A DNA stretch of 42,287 bases from positions 1-42,287 of the forward strand of contig CACZWL010000019.1 in NCBI GenBank assembly GCA_902784865.1, written 5' to 3'. The notes beneath the pieces are model-generated. The model was given only the letters and a program-made list of their open reading frames with translations, did no database searches and was not told the DNA's origin. The translations under genes and the position numbers were made by a program. Every line of letters starts with the position of its first letter. The stretch's first letter is position 1. Source of the stretch: an uncultured Bacteroidota bacterium (GTDB lineage Bacteria > Bacteroidota > Bacteroidia > Bacteroidales > P3). This document shows positions 9,653 through 19,400 of this stretch, in pieces.

Positions 9653-9656
<4 letters not shown>

Positions 9657-9684
9657 TTAGGGCTAGTTGGACTAGTTAAACTAG
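9653..9684 (+). repeat. Short CTAGTT repeat between aspS and menA
   Basis: CTAG recurs at 9653, 9663, 9672 and 9681, three of the four followed by TT, with spacings of 10, 9 and 9 bases. The first copy overlaps the aspS stop codon. No hairpin with a T-tract is formed, so it does not look like a terminator. Confidence 0.5.
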
Positions 9685-9702
9685 AAAAAAACAGAAAACG
9701 CT

Positions 9703-10575
9703 ATGAAAGCATTAATCATGTCTATGCGCCTCCGCACCCTCCCGCTTTCGCTGGCGGGGGTGATGTGCGGAGGGCTGGTGGCCTATGGCCGCTACGGTGG
9801 CAGTGTGTGGACCCTGGTGTTCCTCTTCCTGACCACCGCCTGCCTGCAGATACTCACCAACCTCGGCAACGAGATGGGCGACTACCAGAGCGGCGTCGAC
9901 ACCGCCGACCGCGAGGGTCCGCACTACAGCCTCGCCAACGGCCGCCTCACCGTCAAGCAGATGTGGGCCGCCATCAACACCATGGTCGTCCTCTGCTGCG
10001 TCTTCGGCTTCGCCATGGTTGTCAGCTCCTTCGGCAACCTGCTCCACAGCTGGCCGGCGTGCCTGCTCATCGTGCTGGGTGCCATGGCCGTGTGGTCGGC
10101 CAGCCACTACACCCTCGGCAAGAACCCCTACGGCTACCGCGGCCTGGGCGACATCTTCGTCTTCCTCTTCTTCGGCCTCGTCTCCGTGCTGGGCAGCTAC
10201 TATGTGGTGGCCCGCAGCATGGACTGGCAGATGCTCTATCCCGCCGTCGGCATCGGCCTGCTCAGCGTGGGCGTCCTCAACGTCAACAACGTGCGCGACA
10301 TGGCCTCCGACGAGGGTATCCGCCGCACGGTGCCGTTACGGATAGGGGAGCGGTGGGGCAAAATCTACCAGGCTGCGCTGGTAATCATCGGCTTGGCGAT
10401 GATGGTCATCGGCAGCGGCACCCCCTGGATGGTGCTCTTGGGCGCGCCCCTCGGCTGGCACCTCTACATGGTGCGCACACGCTCCGGCCGCGACCTCGAC
10501 CCCGCGCTGCCCCTGCTGGTCCTCTCCACGGCCGCCGCCGCCGTCATCTACATCATCGCCCGCTATGGCCTATGA
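9703..10575 (+). CDS. menA: 1,4-dihydroxy-2-naphthoate polyprenyltransferase (MenA)
   Basis: 290 residues, a UbiA-superfamily integral membrane protein with about eight or nine hydrophobic segments. The first prenyl-diphosphate/Mg site reads NLGNEMGDYQSGVDTADREG and the second region NVNNVRDMASDEGIRRT, both in MenA style. It joins the polyprenyl chain to dihydroxynaphthoate, giving demethylmenaquinone in the inner membrane. The next gene, menG, carries out the following and last step, and its start codon overlaps the end of menA by 11 bases, so the two are probably translationally coupled. Confidence 0.93.
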   Translation: MKALIMSMRLRTLPLSLAGVMCGGLVAYGRYGGSVWTLVFLFLTTACLQILTNLGNEMGDYQSGVDTADREGPHYSLANGRLTVKQMWAAINTMVVLCCVFGFAMVVSSFGNLLHSWPACLLIVLGAMAVWSASHYTLGKNPYGYRGLGDIFVFLFFGLVSVLGSYYVVARSMDWQMLYPAVGIGLLSVGVLNVNNVRDMASDEGIRRTVPLRIGERWGKIYQAALVIIGLAMMVIGSGTPWMVLLGAPLGWHLYMVRTRSGRDLDPALPLLVLSTAAAAVIYIIARYGL

Positions 10576-11248
10576 TTTCGACAAGATAGCCCGCGACTAC
10601 GACCGCATGAACCACCTGATGACCCTCGGGTTGGACAAGTGCTGGCGCAAACGGGCCGTTAAAGAACTGCCGGCCGGCGGCAGCCGACGGTCGGTCCTCG
10701 ACGTCGCCTGCGGCACCGGCGACATGTGTCTGCTCCTTGCCAAGCAGGGCGCCGCGGTCACCGGAGTGGACCTCAGCGAGGAGATGCTGGCTATTGCCCG
10801 AAAAAAAGTTGCGTCAGCCAAATTCCAATTTTCAACTTTCAATTTTCAAATTTCCGATGCCGAGCGCCTGCCTTTCCCCGATGCCTCCTTCGACGCCGTC
10901 ACCTGCGCCTTCGGCGTGCGCAACTTTGTCCACCTCGAGCGCGGCCTGGCCGAGATGATCCGCGTCCTCAAGCCCGGCGGCACCATGGCCATACTCGAGA
11001 TGGCCACCCCCGACAGCCGCCTGCTCCGCCCCCTCTACGACCTCTATGCCGGGAAAATCATCCCCTGGCTGGGCCAGCACCTCGCCGGCAGCCGCGAGGC
11101 CTACACCTACCTCCCGGCCTCCATCAGCCGCTTCCCCAAAGGCGACGCCTTCCTCCGCATACTGCAAAACGCAGGAGCACAAGTCCGCAACTGCCGGCAG
11201 CGCAAGCTGACCTTCGGCGTATGCCGACTCTATCTGGCCTCGCGCTAG
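10565..11248 (+). CDS. menG: Demethylmenaquinone methyltransferase (MenG/UbiE)
   Basis: 227 residues. A class I SAM methyltransferase with motif I VLDVACGTGDMCLLLAKQGA, the acidic VTGVDLSEEML and the UbiE signatures LPFPDASFDAVTCAFGVRN and RVLKPGG. It methylates demethylmenaquinone with SAM. The start MAYDFDKIARDYDRMN is the family start and lies inside the menA 3' end. An oddity: residues ~88-97 are encoded by an AT-rich run of 7-bp repeats (10826-10853) in an otherwise GC-rich gene. The repeat replaces sequence near strand beta3 without changing overall length much compared with E. coli UbiE. Confidence 0.95.
   Translation: MAYDFDKIARDYDRMNHLMTLGLDKCWRKRAVKELPAGGSRRSVLDVACGTGDMCLLLAKQGAAVTGVDLSEEMLAIARKKVASAKFQFSTFNFQISDAERLPFPDASFDAVTCAFGVRNFVHLERGLAEMIRVLKPGGTMAILEMATPDSRLLRPLYDLYAGKIIPWLGQHLAGSREAYTYLPASISRFPKGDAFLRILQNAGAQVRNCRQRKLTFGVCRLYLASR
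10826..10853 (+). repeat. Intragenic 7-bp tandem repeat (CAATTTT type) in menG
   Basis: Four 7-base units: CAATTTT, CAACTTT, CAATTTT, CAAATTT. The low GC contrasts sharply with the flanking gene. A related unit (AAAATTC) occurs three times inside the gene at 23961-24740. Confidence 0.7.
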
Positions 11249-11352
11249 CAAACAATGAGGGCTCCAAGACAGGAGCCCCCAATTGCTATTAATCCTAAAA
11301 CACAAAAAAAATGGATGGTGTTTCCTTTTAAATTCGACTCTTTGAATTCCAT
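11245..11352 (-). CDS. Possible 35-residue single-pass membrane peptide
   Basis: ATG at 11352, stop TAG at 11245-11247, overlapping the end of menG by four bases on the opposite strand. The peptide has a polar N-terminus (MEFKESNLKGNT) and one hydrophobic, glycine-rich segment containing FFCVLGLIAIGG and LGALIVC. A promoter-like pair, ATTG-N20-TACTTTTG, sits just upstream on the same strand, which would leave an almost leaderless message. No homology is known to me. It could be chance coding in a non-coding interval, so confidence is low. Confidence 0.25.
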   Translation of the reverse strand: MEFKESNLKGNTIHFFCVLGLIAIGGSCLGALIVC

Positions 11353-11362
11353 TTTCTGGATG

Positions 11363-11394
11363 CAAAAGTACACCCGTTTTCCCGACCCCGCAAT
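11363..11394 (-). promoter_or_regulatory. Possible leftward promoter for the 35-residue ORF
   Basis: On the minus strand ATTG (11391-11394), 20 bases, TACTTTTG (11363-11370). The -33 box deviates by one base from TTTG. Confidence 0.4.
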
Positions 11395-11474
11395 AACCAA
11401 AATTGGTGATTCTTCTCCGGGCGGCGTTTATTGTGCTGAAAACCAACGGTGTAGTATTGCCGTGGAAACAAAAA

Positions 11475-11506
11475 TTTGCAAGGTTCCAAAAAAAATCGTA
11501 TCTTTG
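11475..11506 (+). promoter_or_regulatory. Promoter of the Sel1-repeat gene
   Basis: TTTG (11475-11478), 20 bases, TATCTTTG (11499-11506), 24 bases before the ATG at 11531. The rest of 11249-11474 holds only the possible antisense ORF and a GGGCTCC/GGAGCCC hairpin (11259-11278) without a T-tract. Confidence 0.85.
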
Positions 11507-11530
11507 CACCTCCAAAATCGACCCTTATAG

Positions 11531-13267
11531 ATGAAGAAAATTGCACTTTTTCTCCTCGTGCTGCTTCCGTTGGCAGCCACCGCACAGACTCCCTCGCAAC
11601 TGAAAAAACAGGGCAAGGCCGGCAACCGCGACGCCTACACCGCCCTCGGCGCCTACCACGAGCAGCGCCAGGAATACAAGAAAGCCGCCAAATACTACAC
11701 CCTCGCCGCCACGCCGCAGGCCGACTACGAGCTGGCCACCCTCTACCTCAACGGCCACGTCGGCGCCTCGACCGACAACGACATCGCCCGCGGCATCGCC
11801 CTCCTCCGCCGCTCCGCGGCGGCAGGCAACCGCGACGGCCGCTATTGGCTCGCCTACTGCTACGTCCAGGGCCTCGCCGGCATGCAGAAGGCCGACAGCG
11901 CTGCCCTCATCTTCGAAAGCCTCGCCCAACAGGGCGACAGCATGGCGCTGCTGCAGCTCGGCCTCGCCTACGACCTCGGCAACGGCGTCGCACCCGACAC
12001 CGCACGCGCCCTCAGCCTCTACCGCCAGGCCGGCGACCGCGGCGTCAGCAACGGCTACACCTTCCTCGCCGACTTCTACCGCGACGGCGAGTTCGTCGGC
12101 CGCAACGCCGACACCGCCTTCGCCCTCTACCGCCGCGCCTACGCCCTCGGGGGCAACAACACCGCCGCCGCCGAAGCCCTCGCCCTCTGCCACCTGAACG
12201 GCATCGGCACACCCAGCGACACCGCCGCCGCCCTGCCCTTCGTGCAAGAGGCTGCAGCCCAGGGAAGTGCGCAGGCCAAGGCCCTCCTGGCCGACTACTT
12301 CAACTACGGCTGGGCCGGCCTCACCCCCGACGGCGACACCGCCCTCGCCCTCTACTATGCCGCCTCGCAGGACGGCTACCCCTATGCCGACTACATGATG
12401 GGCGCCTGGCTCTACAGCCAGCAGGCCTTCGACCAGGCCTTCCCCTTCATCTCCTCCGCCGCCAGCAACGGCTACACCGACGCCTACCTCCTCTATGCCC
12501 GCGCCATCCTCCACGGCAACGGCGTCGAGGCCGACCCCGAAGGCGCCTACGGCTTGCTGCGCCACGTGGCGCACCTCTTCGACAACGGCGAGCCCCAGCA
12601 CCTCCTCGGCCTGATGCACCTCTCTGGCTTCGGCTGCGAAAAAGACCCGGCCCTCGCCGTCAGCTACCTCGACACCGCCGCCGGCTTCGGCAACACCGCC
12701 GCCATGATGACCCTCGGCGACCTCTACGCCACGGGCCAGGGCGTCGTACGCGACACCCTCCGCGCCGTCCAGTGCTACCAGCGCGCCATCGACTCCGGCT
12801 CCGTCAGCGCCATGATGCGCCTCGCCGGCAGCTACGCCAGCGGCCGCACCGCTCCCCTCGACCTCAAGCGCGCCGCCGAACTCTACCAGCAAGCCGCCGA
12901 CCACGGCAACCTCGAGGCCCTCTGCCGCCTCGGCCTCTGCTACGAGCGTGGCGAGGGCGTCATCCTCAACTCGCGCCGCGCCTTCAACCTTTACAACGAG
13001 GCCGCCGACCGCGGCTCCTCCTACGGCATGTTCCTCGTTGGCATGTGCTACATCGACGGCGTATACGTCCAGGAAGACTCCGAACAAGCATTCCAGTGGT
13101 TCCTCCGCGCCGCCGAGGCCGGCAACCTGCAGAGTTGCTACAACGTGGGTCTGATGTACCACACCGGCGAAGGCGTCAAGAAAAACAAGAAAGAGGCCAA
13201 GCGCTGGCTCACCCTCGCCGCCGACAACGGCCACCCCGCCGCCGCCGACCTCCTCAAAACCCTGTAG
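11531..13267 (+). CDS. Secreted Sel1-like tetratricopeptide repeat protein
   Basis: 578 residues. A cleavable signal peptide (MKKIALFLLVLLPLAATAQ) is followed by roughly a dozen Sel1-like repeats of ~36 residues. Typical units are ADYELATLYLNGHVGAS, ALLQLGLAYDLGNGVA, ALCRLGLCYERGEGV and SCYNVGLMYHTGEGVKKN. Sel1 repeats form alpha-solenoids that bind other proteins; a periplasmic scaffold role is likely but no partner is evident. The protein ends soon after the last repeat with no anchor or sorting domain. It has its own promoter and is followed by two GGGGCGAAT palindromes. Confidence 0.9.
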   Translation: MKKIALFLLVLLPLAATAQTPSQLKKQGKAGNRDAYTALGAYHEQRQEYKKAAKYYTLAATPQADYELATLYLNGHVGASTDNDIARGIALLRRSAAAGNRDGRYWLAYCYVQGLAGMQKADSAALIFESLAQQGDSMALLQLGLAYDLGNGVAPDTARALSLYRQAGDRGVSNGYTFLADFYRDGEFVGRNADTAFALYRRAYALGGNNTAAAEALALCHLNGIGTPSDTAAALPFVQEAAAQGSAQAKALLADYFNYGWAGLTPDGDTALALYYAASQDGYPYADYMMGAWLYSQQAFDQAFPFISSAASNGYTDAYLLYARAILHGNGVEADPEGAYGLLRHVAHLFDNGEPQHLLGLMHLSGFGCEKDPALAVSYLDTAAGFGNTAAMMTLGDLYATGQGVVRDTLRAVQCYQRAIDSGSVSAMMRLAGSYASGRTAPLDLKRAAELYQQAADHGNLEALCRLGLCYERGEGVILNSRRAFNLYNEAADRGSSYGMFLVGMCYIDGVYVQEDSEQAFQWFLRAAEAGNLQSCYNVGLMYHTGEGVKKNKKEAKRWLTLAADNGHPAAADLLKTL

Positions 13268-13275
13268 CCCTCTCC

Positions 13276-13336
13276 GTAGGGGCGAATCATTGTTCGCCCG
13301 TCCAATTTCCTGGGGCGAATGATGATTCGCCCCTAC
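13276..13336. repeat. Two GGGGCGAAT...ATTCGCCCC palindromic repeats
   Basis: Copy 1 (13276-13300) contains GGGGCGAATCATTGTTCGCCC; copy 2 (13312-13336) contains GGGGCGAATGATGATTCGCC and ends CCTAC. Two more copies lie at 19478-19498 and 19523-19546, so the giant gene between them is bracketed by this family. Confidence 0.85.
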
Positions 13337-13375
13337 AGTCATCGGTGTGTGTGTCCATTATTTAGATATTCGTGT

Positions 13376-13414
13376 ACGAAATATTTCGTGCATATATTTT
13401 TTTTTGTATATTTG
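13376..13414 (+). promoter_or_regulatory. Promoter of the giant surface protein, overlapped by a palindrome
   Basis: TTTC (13384-13387), 19 bases, TATATTTG (13407-13414). A perfect 14-bp palindrome ACGAAATATTTCGT (13376-13389) covers the -33 box, a plausible operator. The leader then contains TATAGGAGAT just before ATG 13475, one of the few Shine-Dalgarno-like sites in the window. Confidence 0.6.
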
Positions 13415-13474
13415 CATTTTAAACATAAATGTAAAGGCTAGTATAATAATTTAATAATCAAAATTATAGGAGAT

Positions 13475-16400
13475 ATGAGAATGTTTAAAAATCCTATGAA
13501 TTTTATATATAGAGCCGCTTTGTCGGCAGCATTTGTCCTGCTTTTGGCTCCGCAGGCCGTGGCGCAGTCGCCCTGTCCCACCGTTGCGACCACCGTCGAG
13601 CCTATCCCCTTCAGGGCTTACTTTGACAATGATGAGCCCAACTCCTGCGGCATAACTTGGGGTGGTGCCGCTGGCAGCGCCCTCGCTGCCGGTCATCAAA
13701 TTAATACCCATAGCTCTACGCTCAACTGGCGTGTCTATACCAACGGTAATGGCAAGGATCTGGGTGGTTCGACCAATCCTGGCAATGGCACTTATCTGCC
13801 TCATATGGTTACTAGTAATGCCACTTTCAATAGGTGCAGTTTCCAGAAATCGGGCACCAGAAGCTTCTCCATTGTTTCCAAGACGGGAACCTTTAACAAT
13901 CCTGCCAATACCTCGCAGGTGTATACCCCCGGCACTGTCAACTATGTGATGTTGCCGCCGATGAACAGCCCCTTGAATATTCTCAAGTTCAGCTTTTGGT
14001 TCTGCACCAATACTTCCACTGCCGGCCAGCTGGAAGTCGGCTACGTAACCGCCGACGGTACCGGCAACGATGCCACCAGCGTTACCACTTTCGTCGCCGT
14101 TGCCACTTTCAATGCCTCGAGCGAGAGTGTTACCACCACCGGTGGTCTGCAGGCCGCCGGTGTCGGTAAGGACGTCGAGGTCTCATTTGCCTCGGCTCCC
14201 GCCAATGCCACGCGTATCGCCCTCCGCTGGGTCAACAACACCAGCACCCTGGCGGCTTGCAACATCGACAATCTGGAGGTCGACTACAATGTTACCTGCC
14301 TGCCGGTAACCAACCTTCAGGAGACTGATGTCCAGTACGACCGCGCCTCCATCTCCTGGACCGACCTCAATTCCGCCAGCCGATGGCAGGTCTCCCTCAA
14401 CGGCGGCAGCCCCGTTACCGTTACCTCCACCGAGTACACTTTCACCGGCCTCACCCACAACACCGAGTACACCGCCCAGGTAAAATCCGTATGTAGCGAC
14501 GACGACATCTCGAATCTCACCGAAATCACATTCCGCACCGTCGCCTGCTCCCCCGTTGCCAACCTTGTGGCTGTCCCCAACTACACCTCCGCCACCCTCA
14601 CTTGGAGCGATGTGAATTCCGCCACCCAGTGGCAGGTCTCCCTCGACGGCGGCAGCCCTGTTACCGTCTCCTCCCCCTCCCACACTTTCACCGGCCTCGC
14701 CCCCAACACCGACTACACCGCCACCGTGCGTGCCGTCTGCGCCCCCGGCGTCCTCTCCGACCCGGTTACTGTGAACTTCCGCACCGTGTGCCCGCAACCC
14801 ACCTCCCTGGCCATCGACCGCATCGATGGCGACGAGCTCCACCTCATGTGGAACGGCATCGCCAGCCAGTACGAGGTGCAGCTTGCCTCCGACAACGCCT
14901 TCTCCTCCGGCCTCCGCACCGCCACCGGCTCCACCACCGGCGCCAGTTTCGACGGCCTGACGGTGGGCGAGTACTACTATGCCCGCGTCCGTGCGCTGTG
15001 CGGCAGCGACTACAGCGCCTGGAGCAATGTCCTGGAGGTCTACTTCGTCGACCTTATCGGTTCGGCCCCCGAGACCGGCCTCTACGAGTCCACGGGCACC
15101 GTGGTGCTCAACGACCTCGAACCCCACGACTGGAAAATCTACACCACCGAGGTCGACAAGCCCTTGCGCTCGCTCAACCCCCTGGATGTGAAGATTACCT
15201 ACCGCGGCCACGGCACCGCCAACGTCTCTTCCAACATCACCTACACCGAGGGCAACGAGGACATGGCCTACTATGTGCCGGTGCAGATGTCCGAGTTCAC
15301 CGCCAACTGCAGCCCCTCCGATGTCAGCGTCGGCATCTCGCCCGAGGAGCGCCACTACCACACCCTCGTCTACTATAAGACCCTCGACCGCCTGAACAAG
15401 AACGAGGGCACCGGCCGCGTCGAGTACCGCACCATCTTCAACCCCTTCTCGCGCCGCCCCACCTTCGGCAACCCCGCCGACTACAACCTGGCATCCAACA
15501 CCTTTGCCCTCTCCCCGGCCTCCTACATCGGCGCCCCCTGCTGGCGCGGCTTCTACATGTGGAGAATCGACCGCATCTCCGGCGGCAGCGTCTACACCAC
15601 CAAGACCGGCGGCACGCCGCTGGCCGTGGGCGATGTGATCAAGGCCGACAAGGCCCTCTATTTCGAGGCCAGTTCCACCCTGGAGCTTGAGTTCACCGCC
15701 CTCTGGGCCCCCGCCGCCGTGCGCTACACGGTGGGTCCCAGTATGGCGTGGTCGCACCACCCCTCCAAGGGTTGGGGTCAGTTCGCCGAGCGCGACATCG
15801 CCGGCATCGAGCGCAACTTCGTGGTGCTCAACGGCGTCTTCCGCCTCACCGGCCCCGTCAAGGGCGCTGACTGGCCGCAGCTGATAGTCGAGGCCGGCAA
15901 CCCCAACGGCAGCGAGTGGGACTACAACGCCACCTACACCTCGGTCTTCCCCAACGGCACCTACGACGGCGTTACCCCCGCCTACGGCCCCGTGAAGACC
16001 GCCACCACCACCCCCACGGGTGTCGAGCGCGTGCCCACCTACATCGACCTCTGCCCGGGCCTGACGAAGCAGGACAACCGCGTGGTTACCATCTGCTCCG
16101 ACGTGCGCTTCGAGTACCTCGCCTTCAGCCGCCTGCGCGGCGAGCGCAACGCCTTCTTCCTCGACGGCACCCCGGCCGCCACCTGGGGCACCATCGCCAC
16201 CGACGGCACCCACAACCTCACTCTCGGCCGCGGCATCGAAACCATGTTCGACGACAACCTGGGCACCTTCAACTACATCTGGGGTTTCGGGCCGCTCGTA
16301 AACAACAACGCCACTAACGCCGCCACCTGGGGCTTCCGTCGCGACGCGGACAACAATGTCCTCACCAACGGCGGCGTAAAAATCAATAGCGGTGTCGATT

Positions 16401-19400
16401 TTAGGTACGAATTCCCGACAAGAGAAGTACTAACCAGAGACTTGGACATCACCATCCGTCTGGAGAGCGGCTATGTGGGCTGCCTGATGACTATCTATGG
16501 CTGGAATGCCAACTACCAGACCCAGGAGGGTACTGACATGACGAATATCTATGGTGATGGAAAGATTGAAACAAAGACCACCCCTGCTCACCGAGCCGAC
16601 GGCACCGACAACCACGCCCGTTTCATCATGGGTACCGACTACGACCGTGCCGACGAGGCGCAGAAGGTGCGCAACCTGGGTACCGACTATGCCTCGCGCT
16701 TAAATCCCAGGGGCGAGCCCTATGAGACCCTCGACTCGATGCTCTACCACGAGGTCTACAAGAACGCCAAGACCAAAATCTACCGCCCCTTCCGCGTCGG
16801 CAACTTCAATGGCAATATCAACAATCAGGACAAGGACAGCGTCTACAGCGAGATGATTATTAAGAGCGGCTTTGTCGGCCAGGAAATCATCGACCGCGAA
16901 ATCGGCCACATGGAGGGCAGCACGGCTGCCGGCCGTTTCTTCCCGGACAAGACCGTCCACGGCGTTACCTTCTCCGGCAACCGCCTCTCCTGGACGCCCA
17001 AGTCTATCTACAACTGCGTATCCGCCAATAATATACATCGCGGCAAGCGCCGCATGCTTATCGAAGGCGGCATGCTCAACTGCTGCGTCTCCCTCGGCGC
17101 CTGGGACCGCACCAACGACGTTTCCCGCTGGGCCAAGCAGCCGGGTGTTACCGGCGCCTCCGCCATATTCTGGGACCCCTATCGTGACGGCGACGAGACC
17201 CCCAACGATGTCTCCACCCTCCGCATGACGGGCGGCATCATCACCGGCGCCCTCTTCGGCGGCGGCAACACCTACACCGCGTCCGGCGGCGGCCGCCAGA
17301 TGATTATCACCGGCGGTGTTGTCCGCGCCTGGATTTCCGGCGGTGTCAACGGCGGCGACGCCAATGTCGACCAGTGGGAGGGTATCCACTACGGCAACGC
17401 CTGGATTTACGCCGGCGGCAACTTCCATGTCGGCAGCGGCGACACCACCCACACCACCGTCGGCGACTCAATCCTCTTTCAGGGCAACAACGGCGGCATC
17501 AACGGCTCTACCGACGGCAATATCTTCGGCGCCGGCTGCGGCATACGTCCCATCCAGTTCAATACCAGTGGACCAATCAGTACCGACTGGAACGAAAACG
17601 CCTACAAGTTCCACCGCATGGGCCGCATCGACAGCTCCTTTGTCTATGTGGCCGACAACGTCGTCGTGGAAGGCGACATCTACGGTGGCGGCAACTTTGG
17701 CTACAACAACACCGGTAACGGCTTCGAGGAAGCCCTGGCCAAGGATAAAGCCAACAAAATCGGCCAGTCCGGCGGCTCCGACACCACCAAAGACTCGCGC
17801 GCCAAGGGCATGGCCACCCTGCGCATCCTCGGCGGCGAGGTGGGAGGACGTGTCTTCGGCGGCTCCAACCAGAAGATGAGCCGCATGGCCGACATACGCA
17901 TGACCGGCGGCCTCGTCAAGCGCGGCATCTACGGCGGCTGCAACACCTGGGGCTTCATGACCGAGAGTGTTACCCTCGACATCCTCGGCGGCACCGTCGG
18001 CACGCCCGAGCTCCCCGGCGTGGTCTGCGGCGGCGGCCTCGGCAAGGAGACGGCCGTATTCAAGGATGTAACCCTCAACTTCGGCGCCGCCGGCACCGCC
18101 GGCCCCACCATTTACGGCGACATCTACGGCGGCAGCCAGCAGGGCACCACCAACGGCGGCAGCATTACCCGCACACAAATCGGCACGTACCTCATAAGCG
18201 GTTGGGACTACCCCATCTACAGCACCTCCATCGATACCTCCGAGGCCCAGGGCCAAGGCTATAACACCAACTACAGGACCACCGTCAACTTCTACTCCGG
18301 CAGGCACCTCGACGGCGCCATCTTTGGCGGCGCCTGGGGTCCCGACAACGCCTTCGCCACCGTGTACGGCGATGTGGAGGTCAACATCCTCGGCGGACAG
18401 GTCAACGACGTCTTCGGCGCCAACGACGCCACCGGCAAGCCCATGGGCAGGGTGAAGGTCAATATCGGCACCCCCGACTCGGTGGCCGCCAGCACCGCTG
18501 ACGGCAACAAGGCCCACCGCAACCGCCCGCTCGTAACCGGCTCCGTCTACGGCGGTGGCCGCAATGCCTCCTACGGCTCCGGCAAGGACAACTACATCCC
18601 CGTGGTCGATATGTACTCCGGCACCGTCATGAACAACGTCTTCGGCGGCGGCCAGGGTAGCACCGCCGTCATCGACCACCCCGCCGAGAACTACTCCACC
18701 AAGGTGCACATCCACCACGGCACCGTGATGGGCAACGTCTATGGCGGCGGCAACGACGCCAAGGTGCTCGGCAACACCCGCGTCATCATCGGCGTGGACG
18801 CCACCACCGCCTACACCCTCACCGTGACCACCGCCGACGCCTCGATGGGCACCGTTACCGGCGGCGGCACCGTCCTGCAGGACCAGGATGTGCAAATCAA
18901 GGCCACGCCCAAGGCCGGCTACCGCTTCACGCAGTGGCACGACGGCAACACCAGCAACCCCCGCTACATCGCCATCAACTCCGACACCACCTACATCGCC
19001 CAGTTCGAGGCCATAGTCGAATACACCATCACCGTCACCTCCGCCGATGACGCGATGGGCACCGCCTCCGGCGGCGGCAACTACGACGTCGACCAGGTGG
19101 CCGTCATCACCGCCGCGCCCGCGGACGGCTACCGCTTCACCGGCTGGAGCGACGGCTCCTCCTTCAACCCCCGCCACGTTACCGTCTCCGGCGATGCCAC
19201 CTTCACCGCCCAGTTCGAGGCGCTGCCCAAGTACCAGATTACCGCCACCGCCAACAACACAGCCATGGGCACCGTTACCGGCAGCGGCGAGTTCACAGTG
19301 GGTCAGAGTACCCAGCTTAGGGCCACCCCCAATGCGGGCTATAAGTTCGTCAGGTGGGCCGATAGCGGCGCCGGTTGGCAGAATGACAGCCGCTACGTCC

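Noticed and set aside
11259-11278. Terminator after menG
   Set aside because: The GGGCTCC/GGAGCCC hairpin has no T-tract on the plus strand.
11255-11530. 91-codon frame before the Sel1 gene
   Set aside because: It crosses the canonical promoter of the next gene and has no recognisable features.
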